Positions 34,597-42,993 of a stretch of DNA of 64,000 nucleotides are shown here, in pieces (the first letter of the stretch is position 1; each line of letters starts with the position of its first letter). The position numbers were made by a program, and so were the translations under genes. Under the pieces are notes generated by a model, which was not told the origin of the DNA, did no database searches, and worked only from the letters and a program-made list of their open reading frames with translations. Origin of the DNA: Mucilaginibacter boryungensis (GTDB lineage Bacteria > Bacteroidota > Bacteroidia > Sphingobacteriales > Sphingobacteriaceae); contig NZ_JADFFM010000002.1 in NCBI RefSeq assembly GCF_015221995.1, positions 992,001 to 1,056,000 of the forward strand, read 5' to 3'.

Positions 34597-35811
34597 TCAA
34601 GAAAGCCTCTTCCTGAGCAACGCCATATCCTCGCTGACTTTTAAATCTATGATTTTTGCATAATGTTGGGTCTGAGTAAGCCTTTTGTGTCCTAACATGC
34701 TCGAAACGGTTTCAATAGGTACCCCGTTGCATAATGTCACAGTTGTTGCAAAGGTGTGTCTCGCGATGTGAAAAGTTAATTTCTTTTCAATGCCACAAAC
34801 ATCTGCAATCTCTTTCAGATATGCGTTCATTTTTTGATTTGTCAAAATTGGCAGTGCATAACCTTTTTGCATGCACCGGGGATGATCCTTATATTTTTCT
34901 ATTATTTCCAAAGCTGGGGCAAGTAAAGGTATTCTCTGAGGTGTATCTGTCTTTTGTCTTTTCGTTATTATCCACTTTTGGCCATCAATCCCATTGCGTA
35001 TTTGACCTTGTTTTAAATTACCTGTGTCGATATAAGCTAACCCCGTATAACAGGAAAAAATAAAAATATCTTTTACTAGATTCAAACGTTCAAAGGAAAA
35101 TTTTTTATTTTGAATAATAGATAATTCAACTGCATCGAGTGGTATAATCTCGACTTCTTTTTGAGCGGTACTGAATTCGCTAAAAGGATCTTCCCTTAAC
35201 CACTTTTTCTTCATGCACTCAAGTATAACAGTCTTTAAAGTGCTGACATATTTCATTGCAGAATTATGATTACAACATTTTATCGTTTTTAGCCAAAACG
35301 AAAAATCCTTTGCAAACTCATAATTTAAATCCTTAAGGTCTATATCTTCTTTGCCGTATTTCCAGTTAATAAATGCCTTCGTATGGTCGAAGGTTGTACG
35401 ATAGCGCTTGAAAGTCCTAGGTTGATAATCCTTTCCAATTAATTCTTCAATGTTTTGGTTATGCTTTTTGAAAATACAAAGAAGCATTCTTCTTTCTTCG
35501 CCATTGCCTGTAAGGTATTTCTTTATTATCTCAGCCGTGATTTCTTTATCAGCTAGCATCAATTGGCTTTTGATGCTATAAACATTTAGTTTTAGATTAT
35601 CTAGGTATGCACACAATTTTGCTACCTCCTCAGTTTTACCTTTAGGTCGTCCGGTTCTTTGATCCCATCTTGATAAGGTCCACATTCTCTTAGTAGAAAT
35701 TTCTTTTGAAATTCCATCCACGGTGATGCGTAAATAAATGTAACGTTCATCACCTTTCTGATTTTTAGGCTGCTTCAAAAAAAAGAACAGGCCAAAGCTT
35801 TTTTCAATCAT
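34597..35811 (-). CDS. Tyrosine recombinase integrase of the ICE (IntDOT-like)
   Basis: Start ATG 35811 (404 residues, FGLFFFLKQPKNQK) matches the usual arm-binding N-terminus of Bacteroidota integrases; the ATG at 35880 adds an atypical stretch. Domains: arm-type DNA binding (1-90), SAM-like core binding (about 95-195), catalytic domain (about 205-400). The second Arg box is HIARHTF, followed by MLGHKRLTQTQHYAK with the catalytic Tyr. At the first Arg position the sequence is YTGLAYID, with Ala for the usual Arg, as reported for IntDOT. It probably catalyses integration near the adjacent tRNA-Glu. Confidence 0.92.
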   Translation of the reverse strand: MIEKSFGLFFFLKQPKNQKGDERYIYLRITVDGISKEISTKRMWTLSRWDQRTGRPKGKTEEVAKLCAYLDNLKLNVYSIKSQLMLADKEITAEIIKKYLTGNGEERRMLLCIFKKHNQNIEELIGKDYQPRTFKRYRTTFDHTKAFINWKYGKEDIDLKDLNYEFAKDFSFWLKTIKCCNHNSAMKYVSTLKTVILECMKKKWLREDPFSEFSTAQKEVEIIPLDAVELSIIQNKKFSFERLNLVKDIFIFSCYTGLAYIDTGNLKQGQIRNGIDGQKWIITKRQKTDTPQRIPLLAPALEIIEKYKDHPRCMQKGYALPILTNQKMNAYLKEIADVCGIEKKLTFHIARHTFATTVTLCNGVPIETVSSMLGHKRLTQTQHYAKIIDLKVSEDMALLRKRLS

Positions 35812-35941
35812 AACCAACTTTTTTAAATTGTTTTTTAAAGTTGGAAATGCAAAATGCTTCAAACAAGATGTAAGCCTCAATTACATGTTGATAATCAATG
35901 TGTTAAATCGACTTGGTTGCGTCTTTTTTGAAAATTTTAAG

Positions 35942-35957
35942 ACGCCACGAATGACGC
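35942..35957. repeat. 16-bp direct repeat, copy 1, beside the integrase
   Basis: ACGCCACGAATGACGC, identical to 36135-36150. It lies 131 bp upstream of the integrase start; candidate integrase arm site or att repeat. Confidence 0.65.
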
Positions 35958-36005
35958 AAGTTAACTTTGATTATTTTTGAAATCTTTGAATGTTGGACTA
36001 AACAA

Positions 36006-36038
36006 AAAAGCCCGCAAATCAACGATTTGCAGGCTTTT
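36006..36038 (-). terminator. Terminator downstream of the tRNA remnant (minus strand)
   Basis: AAAAGCCcGCAAATC (36006-36020) pairs with GATTTGCaGGCTTTT (36024-36038) with one mismatch and a 3-nt loop. The minus-strand copy ends in TTTTTTG, as expected for a terminator of the leftward tRNA transcript. Confidence 0.75.
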
Positions 36039-36059
36039 GAAAGCTTTAATAATGCTTTG

Positions 36060-36083
36060 TGTGCCCGGAACAGGAATCGAACT
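36060..36083 (-). pseudogene. tRNA 3'-end remnant
   Basis: On the minus strand AGTTCGATTCCTGTTCCGGGCACA reads as a T-loop (TTCGATT), the 3' side of a T stem and an acceptor strand. The 5' T-stem strand and all upstream arms are missing. A terminator follows at 36006-36038, as after a real tRNA gene. It looks like a tRNA broken or left behind by an integration event. Confidence 0.55.
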
Positions 36084-36134
36084 TAATTTGATTCCTCGCT
36101 CTCAGAGCGGTTTTTAGTTCTTTAGAGTGGGGGA

Positions 36135-36150
36135 ACGCCACGAATGACGC
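36135..36150. repeat. 16-bp direct repeat, copy 2, beside tRNA-Glu
   Basis: ACGCCACGAATGACGC, identical to 35942-35957, 24 bp past the 3' end of tRNA-Glu. Confidence 0.65.
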
Positions 36151-36174
36151 GACCTTTCTCTTTTTTAATCTTAG

Positions 36175-36246
36175 TAGCCCGTAGGGGAATCGAACCCCTG
36201 TTGCCAGAATGAAAATCTGATGTCCTAACCCCTAGACGAACGGGCC
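36175..36246 (-). tRNA. tRNA-Glu (anticodon UUC)
   Basis: The minus strand gives a full cloverleaf of 72 nt. The acceptor is GGCCCGT paired with ACGGGCT (G·U at the end), the D arm contains TCTAGGGGTTAGGA, the anticodon stem TCAGA/TCTGG encloses loop TTTTCAT with anticodon TTC, and the T arm is CAGGGGTTCGATTCCCCT. CCA is not encoded. Its 3' end faces the ICE border, and tRNA 3' ends are common ICE targets. Confidence 0.96.
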
Positions 36247-36435
36247 AAATTTCGGAGGCGTAACCTCTTGTTTTGGGATTGCAAAGATAACCGTTAAAAG
36301 GTATTTTTAAAATAAATTTAAAAAAAAATCTTTTTGGGGTTAATCAGAGCGATAAACTGACAATCCAAAAACAAAAGAGGTGCTGGTTTTCTTCAAAATC
36401 CAGTTAACTTTAACTATTACATTCAACCTCTGCTT

Positions 36436-37821
36436 ATGAAGCAATATGACGCTATAATTATTGGGGCCGGGCAGGCTGGGGTGCCCTTAGCCAAAAAACT
36501 GGCTGCTGCCGGTAAAAAAACAGCTATTATAGAGAAACGCTTTATTGGTGGCACCTGTATAAATGATGGCTGTACGCCCACTAAAACCCTGGTTTCCTCT
36601 GCTAAAATGGCTTATCAGGCCAGCCAAAGCGCGGCGCTTGGTATTAAAATAAAAAAGTTTAGGGTTGATATGCCCGCCATTAAAAAACGTAAAGATGAAA
36701 TTGTTCACCAGTTTAGAGATGGTGCACAAAACGGGTTAGAACAAACAAAAAACCTTGATATCATCTTCGGCGAAGCAAGTTTTACCGGTAACAAAACAAT
36801 GTCGGTACAGTTAAACGACGGTGGCGAAAGCGAGTTAAAAGCAAAGCTAATCTTCATAAATACCGGCGCTAAAACTTTTATCCCGGATGTGGAAGGCCTG
36901 GGCGATATCGACTATCTCACTTCCACATCTATTCTTGACCTGGATCATGTCCCCGAACATTTGTTGATTATTGGTGGTAATTATATCGGTTTAGAGTTCG
37001 GGCAGATGTTTCGCCGGTTTGGCAGCAAGGTTACCGTAGTTGAGCGGGCCAGCCGGATAGTTTCCCGTGAGGATGAGGATATATCGGAGGAAATGACCGA
37101 AATATTGGAGGCTGAAAAGATCAACATTTTGACTAACAGCACTATCACAAAACTTAAAAAAAAAAAAAGCGGCAAAATTACAGCTACTATAACTACCGAT
37201 AGGGAAGAGCATAACTTAAAATGCTCGCATGTGTTGGTGGCCGTAGGGCGCACGCCGCAAACCGAAGCACTAAACCTGGTAAAAGCGGGTGTTAAAACCG
37301 ACGAACGGGGGAATATTGCAGTAAACAGCAAACTGGAAACGAATGTAAAAGGCATATATGCTTTGGGCGATGTAAAAGGCGGCCCTGCTTTTACCCATAT
37401 TTCCTATAACGATTACACTATTGTTTATCGGAACCTGTTTGAAAAGGAAGATCTTAATACCAACGACAGGCCAATACCTTATTGCATGTTTACCGATCCG
37501 CAGTTGGCGCGGATTGGCTTAGATGAAACCGAAGCTAAAAAGCAAAAACTAAATGTAAAAACAGTCAAACTACCCATGGCCTACGTAGCCCGCGCTATTG
37601 AGACTGGTGATACCCGCGGTTTTATGAAGGCTGTGGTGGACCCGAAAACTAAAAAGATATTAGGCGCCACCGTAATTGGCGAACAGGGCGGCGAAATAAT
37701 GACCATACTGCAAATGGCAATGGAGGGCGGCATCACTTATGATCGTATTCGTTATTGTGTTTTTGCGCATCCGTTGTATGCCGAATCGTTAAACAACCTT
37801 TTTATAGCGATAGAAGATTAG
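36436..37821 (+). CDS. Pyridine nucleotide-disulfide oxidoreductase (MerA/RclA-like flavoprotein)
   Basis: A 461-residue flavoprotein. FAD-binding GxGxxG is at residues 10-15 (GAGQAG), the redox pair in GGTCINDGCTPTKT is C41 and C46, the second dinucleotide-binding motif is IGGNYIGLEFGQ, and the C-terminal dimerisation domain has FAHPLYAESL with the catalytic His. No metal-binding N-terminal domain or terminal Cys pair of true MerA is present, so mercury reduction is doubtful. It is 9 bp upstream of the EgtUV-like transporter, so a role with ergothioneine or another thiol is possible by context. Confidence 0.85.
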   Translation: MKQYDAIIIGAGQAGVPLAKKLAAAGKKTAIIEKRFIGGTCINDGCTPTKTLVSSAKMAYQASQSAALGIKIKKFRVDMPAIKKRKDEIVHQFRDGAQNGLEQTKNLDIIFGEASFTGNKTMSVQLNDGGESELKAKLIFINTGAKTFIPDVEGLGDIDYLTSTSILDLDHVPEHLLIIGGNYIGLEFGQMFRRFGSKVTVVERASRIVSREDEDISEEMTEILEAEKINILTNSTITKLKKKKSGKITATITTDREEHNLKCSHVLVAVGRTPQTEALNLVKAGVKTDERGNIAVNSKLETNVKGIYALGDVKGGPAFTHISYNDYTIVYRNLFEKEDLNTNDRPIPYCMFTDPQLARIGLDETEAKKQKLNVKTVKLPMAYVARAIETGDTRGFMKAVVDPKTKKILGATVIGEQGGEIMTILQMAMEGGITYDRIRYCVFAHPLYAESLNNLFIAIED

Positions 37822-37830
37822 TTCCCGTTT

Positions 37831-38787
37831 ATGATCAAGGTAAAACAGCTAAGCAAGCATTATAAAGGGCTTAAAGCGGTCGATGATATTTCATTCGAAG
37901 TAACCCAGGGTGAAAGCATGGTACTGTTGGGTACAAGTGGCTGCGGCAAAACCACTACCCTTAAAATGCTGAACAGGCTGATTGAACCAACGTCGGGCGA
38001 AATATGGATAGGCAATAAAAATATCCTGCAGCAACACCCCGAAACCCTGCGTCGGGGTATTGGGTATGTGTTGCAAAACACGGGCTTATTCCCGCATTAT
38101 ACCATCGCCGAAAATATTGCCGTGGTGCCCAAATTGTTAGGCTGGGAAGAGGCCAAGACCAACCACCGTATTAATGAACTGATGGAAAAACTGCACCTTG
38201 ATGCAAACATACTGCAATCATATCCCGGTCAGTTAAGTGGCGGTCAGCAGCAGCGGGTTGGCTTAGCAAGGGCCCTGGTGGCCGACCCGCCGGTGTTATT
38301 AATGGACGAGCCTTTCGGCGCGCTGGATAACGTGACCCGTACCAAGATACAGTCCGAGTTTAAGCAGCTGGACGAACTGACCCGCAAAACCATCATTATG
38401 GTTACCCATGATGTGCAGGAGGCCTTTGAGCTGGGCGACCGTATTTGCCTGATGGATAAAGGCACGATTATACAAATTGGCACACCGGCCGAGTTATTAT
38501 TTAATCCTGCTAATGATTTTGTGAAGGATTTCCTGCAAGGCCAGCGCCTGCAACTGGAACTAAAGGCCATTACCCTGAATGATATTTGGGATAACCTACC
38601 CGACACCATTGCTGAATCTACCGAACTATCGCCCGTTGATGCCACGGTTTGGTCGGCTATGGAGCAGCTAAAAGTTAAGGGCTCAACTATACATATTCGA
38701 CGACCTAATGATAATAGCATCAAGTCAATAAATTTTGAGCAGTTGATGGCTGCCTTTAATCAATACCAAAACCGTAAAAGCGCATGA
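37831..38787 (+). CDS. ABC transporter ATPase, OpuCA/EgtV-like
   Basis: A 318-residue ATPase: Walker A GTSGCGKTTT (residues 34-43), signature LSGGQQQRVGLARAL, Walker B VLLMDEPFGALD. It is of the betaine/choline/ergothioneine importer class, but after the ATPase core the tail is short and lacks a clear CBS pair. The stop overlaps the permease start by 4 bp. Genes for EgtB and EgtD follow, which suggests ergothioneine as substrate; betaine or choline cannot be excluded. Confidence 0.88.
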   Translation: MIKVKQLSKHYKGLKAVDDISFEVTQGESMVLLGTSGCGKTTTLKMLNRLIEPTSGEIWIGNKNILQQHPETLRRGIGYVLQNTGLFPHYTIAENIAVVPKLLGWEEAKTNHRINELMEKLHLDANILQSYPGQLSGGQQQRVGLARALVADPPVLLMDEPFGALDNVTRTKIQSEFKQLDELTRKTIIMVTHDVQEAFELGDRICLMDKGTIIQIGTPAELLFNPANDFVKDFLQGQRLQLELKAITLNDIWDNLPDTIAESTELSPVDATVWSAMEQLKVKGSTIHIRRPNDNSIKSINFEQLMAAFNQYQNRKSA

Positions 38788-40355
38788 ATAACCAGCAGCA
38801 AAGTTTATGGGCTTTCATGATGCAGCAGTCAGATAAACTGGCGGCGCAAACCTTGCAGCATATTGGTTTAACTTTTATTTCGCTCATTATTGCCGTGCTG
38901 ATTGGTTTACCGCTCGGGATATTTATCGCACGAAAAAAACAGTATGCGGGTACAGTGCTTGGTATTGCCGGCGTATTGCAAACTATCCCAAGTATTGCCC
39001 TGCTGGGTTTTATGATACCGCTGTTAGGTATCGGCGCAAAGCCCGCCATAGTGGCTTTGTTTATTTACGCGTTGCTGCCCATCATCCGCAATACCTATAC
39101 GGGCATTTTAGGGGTTGATGGCTATATTACTGAAGCCGCAACCGCCATGGGCATGAGTAAAAAGCAGATCCTTTTTAAAGTCGAACTACCACTGGCCATG
39201 CCGGTGATACTGGCCGGTATCCGCACCGCTACAGTCATAAATGTAGGGGTGGCTACATTGGCATCATACATTGCCGCCGGTGGCTTAGGCGAGTTTATTT
39301 TCGGCGGCATATCGCTTAACAATACTAATATGATATTGGCCGGGGCAATCCCCGCTGCTTTGCTGGCTATATTGTTCGATTTCCTGCTATCGCGATTGCA
39401 AAATATCAAACTAAAAAAACTAAAACCTGCTACTGCCATTATACCTGTATTGCTCGTACTATTGGCTTCTTTATACTTCATCCCATCGGCCTATGGCGGT
39501 AAGTTAACGGCTGGCTTCACGCCTGAGTTTATGGGGCGGCAGGATGGCGATCTGGGTTTGCGCGAAAAGTATGGGTTAAAGATCCATACCATTGTGATCA
39601 GCGATGCGGTGATGTATAAAGCCGCGTTTGAAAAAGAACTGGATGTCATCAGCGGCTATTCAACCGACGGCCGGCTAAAGGCCTTTAACCTGATTGTGCT
39701 GAACGATGATAAAGGAATTTTCCCGCCTTATTATGCCGCGCCAATTGTGCGGGATGATGCCTTGAAAAAATTCCCCGACCTGGAAAAAACACTGAACTTG
39801 CTGGCTGGACATATTAACGATTCAATCATGACCGAATTAAATTACCGCACTGACTATCTGCACCAAAGTCCCGAAAAAGTGGCGAAGGACTTTTTGGTTG
39901 AACAGCGCTTGTACAAACCATTACGTAACGGCACAAACGGCATGGTACGCATTGGCTCTAAAATATTTGGTGAACAATATATACTGGCCCAAATGTATAC
40001 TATGTTGATAAAGGGTTATACCGATTACGATGTGAGCACTAAAACCGGTTTAGGCGGCACTAAAATTTGCTTTGATGCCATGACCAATAACCAGATAGAT
40101 TTCTATCCCGAATACACCGGCACGGGCTTATTGGTGTTACTTCAGCCCGACGAAAAACTTGTTGAAACCCTAACACACAATAAAGACAAAACGTATAATT
40201 ATGTAAAACAGGAGTTTGAAAAGAAATATCAAATTAGTTGGTTAAAACCCATTGGGTTCAATAATTCGTACGCATTAATGATGAGACAAAAACAGGCGAA
40301 CGGATTAGGTGTTAAATCAATATCCGATCTTAAACATTATCTCGATAAAAAATAA
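38784..40355 (+). CDS. ABC permease fused to a circularly permuted substrate-binding domain (EgtU/OpuCB-CC class)
   Basis: A 523-residue protein. Residues about 15-215 are the membrane permease with the EAA-type loop (YITEAATAMGMSKKQI), and a last helix is near 215-232. Residues about 240-523 are an OpuCC/ProX-type binding domain. The half normally last (GFTPEFMGRQDGDLGL, YSTDGRL, FPPYYAAPIVR, NYRTD) comes first, and the half normally first (GSKIFGEQYILAQMYT, GGTKICFDA, YPEYTGTGL) comes last. The same lobes are therefore present in swapped order. Beside egtB and egtD, it most likely imports ergothioneine or a precursor such as hercynine or betaine. Confidence 0.85.
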   Translation: MNNQQQSLWAFMMQQSDKLAAQTLQHIGLTFISLIIAVLIGLPLGIFIARKKQYAGTVLGIAGVLQTIPSIALLGFMIPLLGIGAKPAIVALFIYALLPIIRNTYTGILGVDGYITEAATAMGMSKKQILFKVELPLAMPVILAGIRTATVINVGVATLASYIAAGGLGEFIFGGISLNNTNMILAGAIPAALLAILFDFLLSRLQNIKLKKLKPATAIIPVLLVLLASLYFIPSAYGGKLTAGFTPEFMGRQDGDLGLREKYGLKIHTIVISDAVMYKAAFEKELDVISGYSTDGRLKAFNLIVLNDDKGIFPPYYAAPIVRDDALKKFPDLEKTLNLLAGHINDSIMTELNYRTDYLHQSPEKVAKDFLVEQRLYKPLRNGTNGMVRIGSKIFGEQYILAQMYTMLIKGYTDYDVSTKTGLGGTKICFDAMTNNQIDFYPEYTGTGLLVLLQPDEKLVETLTHNKDKTYNYVKQEFEKKYQISWLKPIGFNNSYALMMRQKQANGLGVKSISDLKHYLDKK

Positions 40356-40358
40356 ACG

Positions 40359-41507
40359 ATGGATTTAATTGACTGTTACTACAACGTACGCCAGCATACC
40401 GAAGCCATTTGCAGCCCCCTGCAAACCGAAGACTATGTGGTACAACCTGTTGCAGATGTTAGTCCGCCTAAATGGCATTTAGGCCATACTACCTGGTTTT
40501 TTGAAACTTTTATTCTGAAGCCTTATTTTATGGGCTACCAGGAGTTTGACCCTGATTACAATTTTGTATTCAACAGCTACTATGAAACTGTAGGCGCGCG
40601 CGTTATCCGTACGGACAGGGGAAACCTTAGCCGTCCATCTGTCGCAGATATTTTTAAATACCGCGCCTATGTAGATAAAGCCATGGCCGATTTCCTTTGC
40701 GCCGAACCATCGGCAGATGTGAAAGAACTATTGATACTTGGCTTTAACCACGAGCAACAGCACCAGGAATTACTTTACTACGATATCAAATACATCCTTG
40801 GCAATAATCCCTTGTTCCCCGCCTATTCTAAAGAGTATAAATCCCCCAGAATAGCACACGTAGACGCTCCCTGGATTAGCATTGCGGAAGGCGTATACGA
40901 AGTAGGCTTCGCTGGCGATGGCTTTTGTTTTGATAACGAACTGAACCGCCATAAGGTTTATCTAAACGCTTTTCAAATTAGCCCTAACCAGGTTACCAAT
41001 GCCGAGTATTTGGAATTTATCAATGCCAATGGCTATCACGATTTCCGCTACTGGCACATGGAAGGCTGGGCCTGGGTAAACGATAATAAAGTTGAATGCC
41101 CTATGTACTGGCATTTTATAGATGGCGAATGGTATAACTATACTTTCCACGGTTTAGAAAAAGTGAATATGGAAGCGCCGGTTACCCATATCAGTTATTA
41201 TGAAGCCTATGCTTATGCATCGTGGCGTGGCCTGCGCCTGCCTACCGAGTTTGAGTGGGAAGTAGCCGCGCCGCAATTTAAATGGGGGAAAAGCTGGGAG
41301 TGGACAGAAAGCGCTTATCTGCCTTACCCGGGTTTTAGCAAGGCCCCCGGTGCCATCGGCGAATACAATGGAAAATTTATGGTCAACCAAAAGGTGCTGC
41401 GTGGCGCCTCGGAGGCAACACCACAAGGCCATGAACGCCTGACCTACCGAAACTTCTTTCATCCAAATTTACGCTGGCTTTTTAACGGCATCCGTTTAGC
41501 CAAATAA
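40359..41507 (+). CDS. egtB: EgtB-like ergothioneine synthase (non-haem iron sulfoxide synthase)
   Basis: A 382-residue protein. The N-terminal DinB-like helical domain carries the three iron ligands of EgtB: His43 in WHLGHTTWF and His131/His135 in HEQQHQEL. The C-terminal FGE-sulfatase (SUMF1-like) domain has RLPTEFEWE and ends TYRNFFHPNLRW. EgtB joins a cysteine donor to hercynine using O2. No egtA, egtC or egtE homologue is in this window, so the enzyme may use free cysteine as in some non-actinobacterial EgtBs, or those genes lie elsewhere. Directly follows the transporter (3 bp). Confidence 0.9.
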   Translation: MDLIDCYYNVRQHTEAICSPLQTEDYVVQPVADVSPPKWHLGHTTWFFETFILKPYFMGYQEFDPDYNFVFNSYYETVGARVIRTDRGNLSRPSVADIFKYRAYVDKAMADFLCAEPSADVKELLILGFNHEQQHQELLYYDIKYILGNNPLFPAYSKEYKSPRIAHVDAPWISIAEGVYEVGFAGDGFCFDNELNRHKVYLNAFQISPNQVTNAEYLEFINANGYHDFRYWHMEGWAWVNDNKVECPMYWHFIDGEWYNYTFHGLEKVNMEAPVTHISYYEAYAYASWRGLRLPTEFEWEVAAPQFKWGKSWEWTESAYLPYPGFSKAPGAIGEYNGKFMVNQKVLRGASEATPQGHERLTYRNFFHPNLRWLFNGIRLAK

Positions 41508-41517
41508 TATTATACCT

Positions 41518-42516
41518 ATGAAAAATACCATGGAAGCATTAAACAGCATGAAACCGCCACGAACGGATAGCTTTAAAACACAATTTTATGAAGACGTAGT
41601 TGCCGGCTTACGGGCATCCACAAAGCACCTGGATGCTAAGTATTTTTACGATGCCGAAGGCGATAAATTATTCCAGCAGATTATGAATTGTAAGGAATAT
41701 TACCTTACCAACTGCGAGATGGAAATATTTACCCATCAAACTAAAGCAATTGCCGATGTAGTAATAAGCGGAGGCCAGCCGTTCGACCTGATAGAACTTG
41801 GTGCCGGCGATGCTACCAAATCAATCCACTTATTAAAAAACTTGCTGGCACAGAAAGCCGACTTTACCTATTTACCGATAGATATCTCGGGGCATGTAAT
41901 TGCTATGCTGAATGCTACACTTCCGGTAACATTGCCCGGCTTAAAAATACAGGGCCTGCAAGGCGAATATTTTCAGATGCTAAAAAAGGCAGCCACCCTG
42001 TCAAACCATCGTAAAGTGGTACTTTTTATGGGTGCCAATATTGGCAATATGCCGGTAAAAGATGCGCAGGCCTTTTGCGAAGAGTTGCGTTATCACCTAA
42101 ACCCGGGCGATATGGTGCTGATAGGTTTCGATCTGAAGAAGAACCCCGAAACTATTTTAGCCGCCTATAACGATAGCCAGGGGATTACAAAAGCTTTTAA
42201 CCTTAATTTACTTACCCGCATTAACCGCGAGTTGGGGGCTGATTTTAATGTCGACCAGTTTCATCATTATGCCACATACGACCCGGAAACAGGGGCCTGC
42301 AAAAGCTACCTGGTAAGTTTAAAACAACAAGATATACACTTGCCTGATACCGAAGTGATCCGCTTTGATAAGGACGAATATATTTGGATGGAGATATCGC
42401 AAAAATATACCCGCGAACAGATTGCAGGCTTCGCTAAAAGATCGGGCTTCCGGTCAGTTACCGATTTTTCGGATAGTAAAGATTGGTTTGTGGATACAGT
42501 TTGGGTAGCAGAGTAA
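41518..42516 (+). CDS. egtD: EgtD, L-histidine N-alpha-methyltransferase
   Basis: A 332-residue SAM-dependent methyltransferase of the EgtD/DUF2260 family. The SAM loop is LIELGAGDATKS, followed by PIDIS and the FMGANIGNM segment (family form FxGSxxGN). It methylates histidine three times to hercynine, the substrate of EgtB. The start is ATG 41518, or ATG 41530 for a shorter form. With EgtB and the transporter it completes an ergothioneine synthesis and uptake operon. Confidence 0.9.
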   Translation: MKNTMEALNSMKPPRTDSFKTQFYEDVVAGLRASTKHLDAKYFYDAEGDKLFQQIMNCKEYYLTNCEMEIFTHQTKAIADVVISGGQPFDLIELGAGDATKSIHLLKNLLAQKADFTYLPIDISGHVIAMLNATLPVTLPGLKIQGLQGEYFQMLKKAATLSNHRKVVLFMGANIGNMPVKDAQAFCEELRYHLNPGDMVLIGFDLKKNPETILAAYNDSQGITKAFNLNLLTRINRELGADFNVDQFHHYATYDPETGACKSYLVSLKQQDIHLPDTEVIRFDKDEYIWMEISQKYTREQIAGFAKRSGFRSVTDFSDSKDWFVDTVWVAE

Positions 42517-42993
42517 CGTGAACTTTCCAAAAAGCGATGTGGCGATATTTTGCTCCATTGCTGCGGCTATAAAATTGTATTATTTTATCATGCCGTTTTT
42601 TGGAATTTATACTGAATTGCCGCCGATTTAAAATGCCGGTAAAAAGACGCGTATATCCGCACAAAAAACGGCATTAAATTCATTCGGATAATCGCTTATT
42701 TTCCCTAAAAAATGGCCTTTTTTGTATTAAAAGCGCATTTTTAAATTGCCGTGGCGTATCACAATCATCAAAGAACTATCCTACAATATACCGAATTTAA
42801 TGCCCAAAAACAAGTGCATTTTTAGCGATTTTTAGCTAATTTTCAGCGATTTTGATTGCGTTTTAAATAAATTTAAACATTTTTAGATAATTTTAGAAAA
42901 GGTCTTTTTGTACAGATTCTACAATGCGGATTGTGTTTTATCCGACCCAACTAAAACTTTAACTTTGCCGCCGATAAATTTAACTACTACCCT
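42517..42993. promoter_or_regulatory. AT-rich region with phased T tracts upstream of the HAD gene
   Basis: A 477-bp gene-free stretch. Segments beginning ATTTT recur at 42818, 42828, 42839 and 42849, about 10.5 bp apart, three of them followed by AGC. More T tracts continue to about 42895. Such phasing is expected to bend DNA. A promoter-like box follows at 42960-42967. Short ORFs here look random. Confidence 0.45.
42960..42967 (+). promoter_or_regulatory. Putative -7 box of the HAD gene promoter
   Basis: TAACTTTG matches the Bacteroidota TAnnTTTG -7 box exactly and lies 26 bp before the start codon. The -33 TTTG box is not clear; the nearest TTG is a few bases too far upstream. Confidence 0.35.

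Larger units (their letters stand above)
1..36150. mobile_element. Integrative conjugative element, CTnDOT/Bacteroidota type, left end not in window
   Basis: A contiguous conjugation module (TraE, F, G, I, J, K, L, M, N) is followed by an excisionase-like HTH gene and a tyrosine integrase, and ends near a tRNA-Glu gene. That is the layout of Bacteroidota ICEs. The sigma/SusCD/thiol cargo lies on the other side of tra from the integrase, so it is probably inside the element. No relaxase or VirD4-type coupling gene is seen; in related elements they precede traA-traE, so they are expected left of position 1. The right border is placed between 35812 and 36174, where a 16-bp direct repeat and a tRNA 3' remnant sit. 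The exact end is not resolved. Confidence 0.75.
35812..36174. other. ICE right border / attachment region
   Basis: No protein gene. From left to right it contains an inverted pair TTGCGTC (35917-35923) and GACGCAA (35953-35959), the first 16-bp repeat (35942-35957), the terminator hairpin (36006-36038), the tRNA 3'-end remnant (36060-36083) and the second 16-bp repeat (36135-36150). These are plausible arm sites and core of the att site, but the exact crossover cannot be fixed without the empty site. Confidence 0.55.

Noticed and set aside
35812..35880. Integrase start at 35880
   Set aside because: The added 23 residues lie before the usual arm-binding N-terminus; ATG 35811 fits the family better.
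36060..36130. Functional tRNA gene on the minus strand
   Set aside because: Only the 3' T-loop and acceptor strand are tRNA-like; the matching 5' acceptor strand and the D arm are missing.
36436..37821. Mercuric reductase
   Set aside because: The redox pair is typical of the wider flavoprotein family, but the N-terminal metal-binding domain and C-terminal Cys pair of MerA are absent, and there is no mer operon.
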